The notes under the pieces were generated by a model, which worked only from the letters and a program-made list of their open reading frames with translations, made no database searches and was not told the DNA's origin. Of a stretch of DNA of 44,719 bases, positions 41,137 to 44,719 are shown one piece after another (the first letter of the stretch is position 1; every line of letters begins with the position of its first letter). The translations under genes and the position numbers were made by a program. The DNA comes from Spirochaetota bacterium (GTDB lineage: Bacteria > Spirochaetota > UBA4802 > JAGODF01), in the NCBI GenBank assembly GCA_029974015.1, contig JARKUF010000034.1:1-44719 (forward strand), read 5' to 3'.

Positions 41137-41226
41137 ACTATAACAAAAAATGCAGCACACTGGGAAAACGATATTGATACACCAACAGACCTAAAAAAAA
41201 TCAGCAAGCATTTAAATCCTCTGTAA
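41131..41226 (+). pseudogene. C-terminal remnant of an NTP-transferase-like protein
   Basis: The frame reads KITITKNAAHWENDIDTPTD and then LKKISKHLNPL to a stop. The DIDTPxDL motif followed by a short helix is the usual end of MobA-like nucleotidyltransferases and related sugar- or cofactor-nucleotide synthases. The rest of the protein is absent because the direct repeat begins at once upstream, so this is a fragment carried in on the island. It runs convergently into the ATPase gene. Confidence 0.5.
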
Positions 41227-42496
41227 GAAGCCATTTATAAAGAGGAACAACCTCAATTGTCTTTTTCCCATACCGAATAGTCTCTTCGATATCTTTAGTA
41301 ATCAAAATAGAGCTATCAGTTCCAGTATAGTCCATTGCCTCAACAAGACCCTCCATCTCCCTATCCCTTGTCTTTTTATTATTAATACTGTATGAAACAT
41401 TAACAAGCTCCCTTCTTCTGCCGGAAGTCCAGTAAAAATCAACCTCCTGGTTACCCTTGAAATAATATATCTCCTCTGTTTTTCTTCTAAGATGCAGGAA
41501 AACAGTATTTTCATAAAGTTTGCTAAAATCATCACTTACAAACGGATCAAAGATATATTTAAAACCATTATCAACAGCATATATCTTTTTGGGATTTCTC
41601 TGCTCCTCCTTTACCGAGTTCCGGAAAACCGGTATCCCAAAAAGAGCATAAGCATCACTCAGGTAGGAAAAATATTCATAGAGGGTATCTTTCCCGATTT
41701 TAAAACCCTGGGATTTATACTCATTATAAAGCTTATTAATACTCAAAAGAGTGCCTATATTGCTAAAACAATACTTAATCAGATTCTTCATGAGCAGATT
41801 ATTGGTTATCCCATATCTTTCAATAACATCCCTGTAAATAATGAGATCTGAATAATCACTGAGAATTCTTTTTGTTATACTATCATCCGACTCAACAACC
41901 TCAGGAAATCCGCCCTTAAAAAGATAATCACCCAGGTTTTTTTTAATATAGCTTAATGATTTTGATGAACTAAGGTTTACTTCAATTTTTTTAAAGCGCA
42001 GATATTCTCTGAATGATAAAGGAAATATTTCATAACTGATTGTACGCCCCCTGAGGCTTGTGGCAATTTCACGGCTTAAAAGCTTTGCCGAAGAACCTGT
42101 TATAAATATGGAAGCATTAAGGGTGTCATGAATCCGCCTTGCAAAAAGTTCCCACCCTTCAACAGCCTGCACTTCATCAAGAAAGATATAAATTTTTTTA
42201 TCCCTGTTGTCAGGGTAGATTTCAAAATACCCTTCGATAAGATCATCCAGATACTTGAGGGTAAGCCCCAAAAGCCTGTCATCCTCAAAATTTATATAGA
42301 TTATCCTATCTAATGATATCTGTTTTCTTAATAGCTCAATTAAATAAAAGAGTATATAACTTTTCCCGCTTCTTCTTACGCCAATAAGCGAAACTATTTT
42401 TTTGCTGTCCAGGGGGATGTCATAATCCCTTTTAAAAATATGAGGGAGGCTTCTCTCATTAAAATCAGTAATCAGCCGCTTGAATATATCCTTCAT
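41201..42496 (-). CDS. AAA_14/DUF4143-type ATPase, A+T-rich island copy
   Basis: The 431-residue protein has Walker A GVRRSGKS at 39-46, Walker B IYIFLDEVQ at 102-110, the ITGSSAKLLSREIATSLRGR box typical of the family, and a C-terminal DUF4143-like region with PKKIYAVDNGFKYIF and NQEVDFYW. A+T-rich codons set it apart from the surrounding genome and from the first ATPase, with which it shares only the motifs, so it was probably acquired separately. AAAGGA precedes the ATG. Its role is unknown; relatives occur next to mobile and defence genes. Confidence 0.9.
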   Translation of the reverse strand: MKDIFKRLITDFNERSLPHIFKRDYDIPLDSKKIVSLIGVRRSGKSYILFYLIELLRKQISLDRIIYINFEDDRLLGLTLKYLDDLIEGYFEIYPDNRDKKIYIFLDEVQAVEGWELFARRIHDTLNASIFITGSSAKLLSREIATSLRGRTISYEIFPLSFREYLRFKKIEVNLSSSKSLSYIKKNLGDYLFKGGFPEVVESDDSITKRILSDYSDLIIYRDVIERYGITNNLLMKNLIKYCFSNIGTLLSINKLYNEYKSQGFKIGKDTLYEYFSYLSDAYALFGIPVFRNSVKEEQRNPKKIYAVDNGFKYIFDPFVSDDFSKLYENTVFLHLRRKTEEIYYFKGNQEVDFYWTSGRRRELVNVSYSINNKKTRDREMEGLVEAMDYTGTDSSILITKDIEETIRYGKKTIEVVPLYKWLLTEDLNAC

Positions 42497-42699
42497 TTTT
42501 ATCCTTTTTAATAATGATATTATTCATATATTTTATCATTATACATAAGGATAAAAATAACAAGCATTTTTTACAGAATCGTTACAGGCTTATGGAAGAA
42601 AAAATTCCTTCGCAGGGAGTTCAACTGATTTTATTGTGCAAGAGCAAAACCAGGTGGACTGATCACTGGCTTATGATATCTGACCCTGATTTATCAATA

Positions 42700-42726
42700 A
42701 GTACGGGGGCTGACGCCCCCAGTACT
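42700..42726. terminator. Hairpin beyond the lipoprotein gene
   Basis: AGTACGGGGGC and GCCCCCAGTACT pair around TGAC, with one unpaired base. It lies 17 bp past the stop codon of the minus-strand lipoprotein gene and can serve as its terminator, although no T tract follows. The 42497-42742 gap holds no other feature. Confidence 0.6.
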
Positions 42727-42742
42727 CAATCAACTGCTACTT

Positions 42743-44249
42743 TTATTTATCAAATTTAAGTACATCAACATCCGTATCATCCGGAAGTTTTTCATTTGCC
42801 CAGTATCTTTTATATTTTGAAAAATCAAGACCAAGACCGTAATCTGTAGACCAGAAGGAGACAGTAGTATCATAACCAAAATAAACAGAACTGTTTCCTG
42901 CTGCATCAGTAAGCGCAATCAATGCAATATAGTATGAACCATTAGACATGAAGTATAATGGAACTGTTGCCTCATCATCATCGCTTATAAAGCCACCAAA
43001 CCAATACTGCTCAGAACGAGAATCTTCTCCCCCTTGCCCTTGAGGGATACATATTATATTAGCTTGAGTACAGTCACCTGAAAAAGTAATTTTAATATTG
43101 TCTCCATCCTTGCTTACGCCTGTTAATGTTGGAGCTGTTGTATCAGGTTCACTACCTGAAACTGTAAAAGTTGCGGTTGCAACACCCGTGTCTTTATACT
43201 TATCATTATCATCGCTGTGGACATAGTAATTAGATTCCCAGTTCCCGTTGACTTCTTTTCTTAGAATATAATAATTACTGTCAGTGGTTATAAATATTTT
43301 ATCAATATGCCATATCCCATTCTCCGGTGCGGTTAATTCAAACTCCTTGGAGCCTTCTTCAACTGTATTACCATCTAATGTATAAACCAGGTTCATGTAT
43401 GGTAAATACTGACCAAAAATCGAGAAACTCCCCGCTACAATGTATTCTTCGCTTTTCTTATGTTTTTCATGAAGTGTTGGAGATACAAATGAAACTGCAA
43501 CTGACTTTATATCTTCAGTACCAGGAGCTGTTATTTTATAGTCAACTGTAACCTTTTTGCTATTACTATCATATGATGCTGTAAATAAATTTATTTCTGG
43601 ATGAACAAGCCCTTCATCAAAATCAGCATCATCGTGGTCTAATTCTGCCAAAATAGCATCATCCGCAACAACAACGGTTCCGGACAATTCAGCATATGAG
43701 GTATAAATAATAAGATCATATCTCTCTTCCTCTAAAGAGAGTATCATAAACTTGTCATCAGTAATATTTATTTTGCCGTCTAAAGAAAAGTACATAGAAT
43801 TAACAGTGTTTGGTCCTTTAGCAATCAGTTTCTTTTCATTATTATCGTATTCATATGGGAAGGACCCAATGAGATAAAAGGTTGAAGAATCTACCGCACA
43901 AAATATATAAATATTATTGTCACCCAAATAAATCACTATTCTATCATCATCAAGACAAGCATCTATTGAGTTGAAAATGTAGGCTATACAAAGATCGTTG
44001 TCTTCATCGTCCCAGGATTTCCAGAGTTTTTTTAAACCATATTTATTTGTTCCATTTGTAAGGGATATTGGACCTGTGCCACCTGCTGCTGGTAACCCCA
44101 GACCATCAACATCAATAACACCCGTGGTTCCGCCATTGCCGCCGCCATCGTTGCTAGAGCTACCACCACCACAGGCTGTAAAAGTTATGCTAAGAACAGA
44201 AAATATTAGTAAGAGAGAGAGAGAGAAAATTTTTACACCTTTTAAACAT
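42743..44249 (-). CDS. Large lipoprotein with out-of-frame start (phase-variable candidate)
   Basis: The coding frame encodes a lipoprotein: a hydrophobic stretch, then the lipobox ITFTAC and a GGGSSSNDGGGNGG linker. About 470 residues follow with Ig-like features (TAPTLTGVSKDGDNIKITFS near the end) and many acidic stretches. The best start, ATG at 44249 with AGGAGG four bases upstream, would give the basic beginning MFKRCKNF but is out of frame. Reading from it hits a stop after 19 residues (MFKRCKNFLSLSLTNIFCS). One additional CT in the (CT)7 tract would restore a continuous 502-residue lipoprotein. The only in-frame ATGs lie in the flanking direct repeat (44356, 44308) without a ribosome binding site. 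So it is either phase variable and OFF, or frameshifted by error. Composition is A+T-rich like the neighbouring ATPase. No specific family is recognised. Confidence 0.75.
44212..44226 (-). repeat. (CT)7 simple repeat within the signal-peptide codons
   Basis: On the coding strand seven CT units follow ATTTT and precede TACTAATATTT. Dinucleotide tracts change by whole two-base steps, which shift the reading frame. A tract of eight units would put the start at 44249 in frame; seven (seen here) and nine would not. Confidence 0.9.
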
Positions 44250-44301
44250 TTTACCTCCTGAAACAGATTAATTTCCCTGTTTTTTAAATTATTTAATTTT
44301 A

Positions 44302-44452
44302 AATACATAGGAAAGTGCGCACATCCTGGAACACGTTTTCTCCCGAAATAAGGCATTATATCGCAAGCGCCATTCGGGGTAACCGTCTCATCCCCGGCAA
44401 AAAGCCTACTTCGACAAGCTCAGCACATCGCCCTGACAGGGGCCTTAAAATT
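44302..44452 (+). repeat. Island-flanking direct repeat, right copy
   Basis: This copy matches 40986-41136. It carries the only in-frame ATG codons for the lipoprotein frame but has no ribosome binding site there. Beyond it, up to 44586, lies a further inverted repeat (CACTGTTTC at 44506-44514 with GAAACAGTG at 44526-44534) and otherwise nothing that I recognise. Confidence 0.9.
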
Positions 44453-44586
44453 TCGCGCCGCTCAAAAATCGCGGCATTTTCGCGCCCCGTGGATGCACAT
44501 ACTCTCACTGTTTCAATCATTATGCGAAACAGTGGTAAAAAAGTCAATATTTTTTTCTTTCTGGCGTGTAACGATATTCGTGATGC

Positions 44587-44719
44587 TCACGGACCCCGCT
44601 TCATGGGCCTGAAATACCCCTTATACAGACAGTATTCCCTTCTCATACGGTGCCAGACCCGCTCGGCGTTGTGGCCGTACACCACGGAAGGTTTCATTTC
44701 GGCCCCGCAATCCGGGCAT
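44587..44719 (-). CDS. Partial zinc-ribbon-like protein, C-terminal part
   Basis: The frame enters from beyond the window edge and ends at the TGA at 44589-44587. The visible 43 residues start with CPDCGAEMKPSVVYG and are rich in Arg and aromatic residues, ending YFRPMKRGP. CPxCG is half of a zinc ribbon; the other half would be outside or absent. G+C content is that of the host genome, so the island has ended. No family is assigned. Confidence 0.5.
   Translation of the reverse strand, partial: CPDCGAEMKPSVVYGHNAERVWHRMRREYCLYKGYFRPMKRGP

Overview
The window comes from a bacterium with an outer membrane. It encodes a TolC-type channel, RND pumps, several beta-barrel proteins and many lipoproteins. 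Most of it is G+C-rich and densely packed into operons. The protein repertoire (sodium symporter, DUF3943-like barrel, Ig-like lipoproteins, loose lipoboxes) and the CTTCGACAAGCTCAG-type repeat would fit a spirochaete-like genome, but there is no rRNA or marker gene to settle this, so the taxonomy is an inference. No tRNA, rRNA or CRISPR array was seen.

Layout. (1) 1-3058: decayed IS21-like end repeats, then a purine (NCS2/AzgA) permease and a neurotransmitter:sodium symporter on the minus strand. (2) 3391-4629: a cysteinyl-tRNA-synthetase-like protein whose zinc site is altered. (3) 4844-9631: a metal (probably zinc) uptake operon with small His/Cys membrane proteins, an outer-membrane barrel, a ZnuA-like binding protein, a ZnuB-like permease, a coupled 40-residue ORF and a YibE/F protein. 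No ATPase gene is present. (4) 9710-11842: an ArsR regulator under a large palindromic operator, a CSCTVLPL permease and a CxxCC thioredoxin-like protein, closed by a 52-bp perfect palindrome. (5) 11868-13411: debris (a transposase fragment, MgtC, an HsdS tail, tandem repeats). (6) 13412-16822: three envelope proteins on the minus strand. (7) 17009-30647: a seven-gene, fully overlapping RND efflux operon (TPR lipoprotein, second lipoprotein, TolC, adaptor, two RND permeases, Ig-like lipoprotein), followed by a paralogous Ig-like lipoprotein. (8) 30883-36996: a livKHMGF branched-chain or aromatic amino-acid ABC importer with a phenylacetate-CoA-ligase-like enzyme. (9) 37009-40768: small hypotheticals, a nucleotidyltransferase module and a DUF4143-type ATPase. 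(10) 40986-44452: a strikingly A+T-rich island bounded by two 151-bp direct repeats. It carries another DUF4143-type ATPase, a truncated NTP-transferase tail and a large lipoprotein. (11) 44587 to the end: the C-terminus of a zinc-ribbon protein.

Most notable points. The island lipoprotein has its strong ribosome binding site and ATG out of frame with the coding region by exactly one CT unit of a (CT)7 tract, which is the architecture of slipped-strand phase variation in the OFF state. A dispersed element of about 120 bp, with terminal inverted repeats and an internal GC hairpin, occurs in at least six intergenic sites. One copy abuts the island and another abuts the HsdS remnant.
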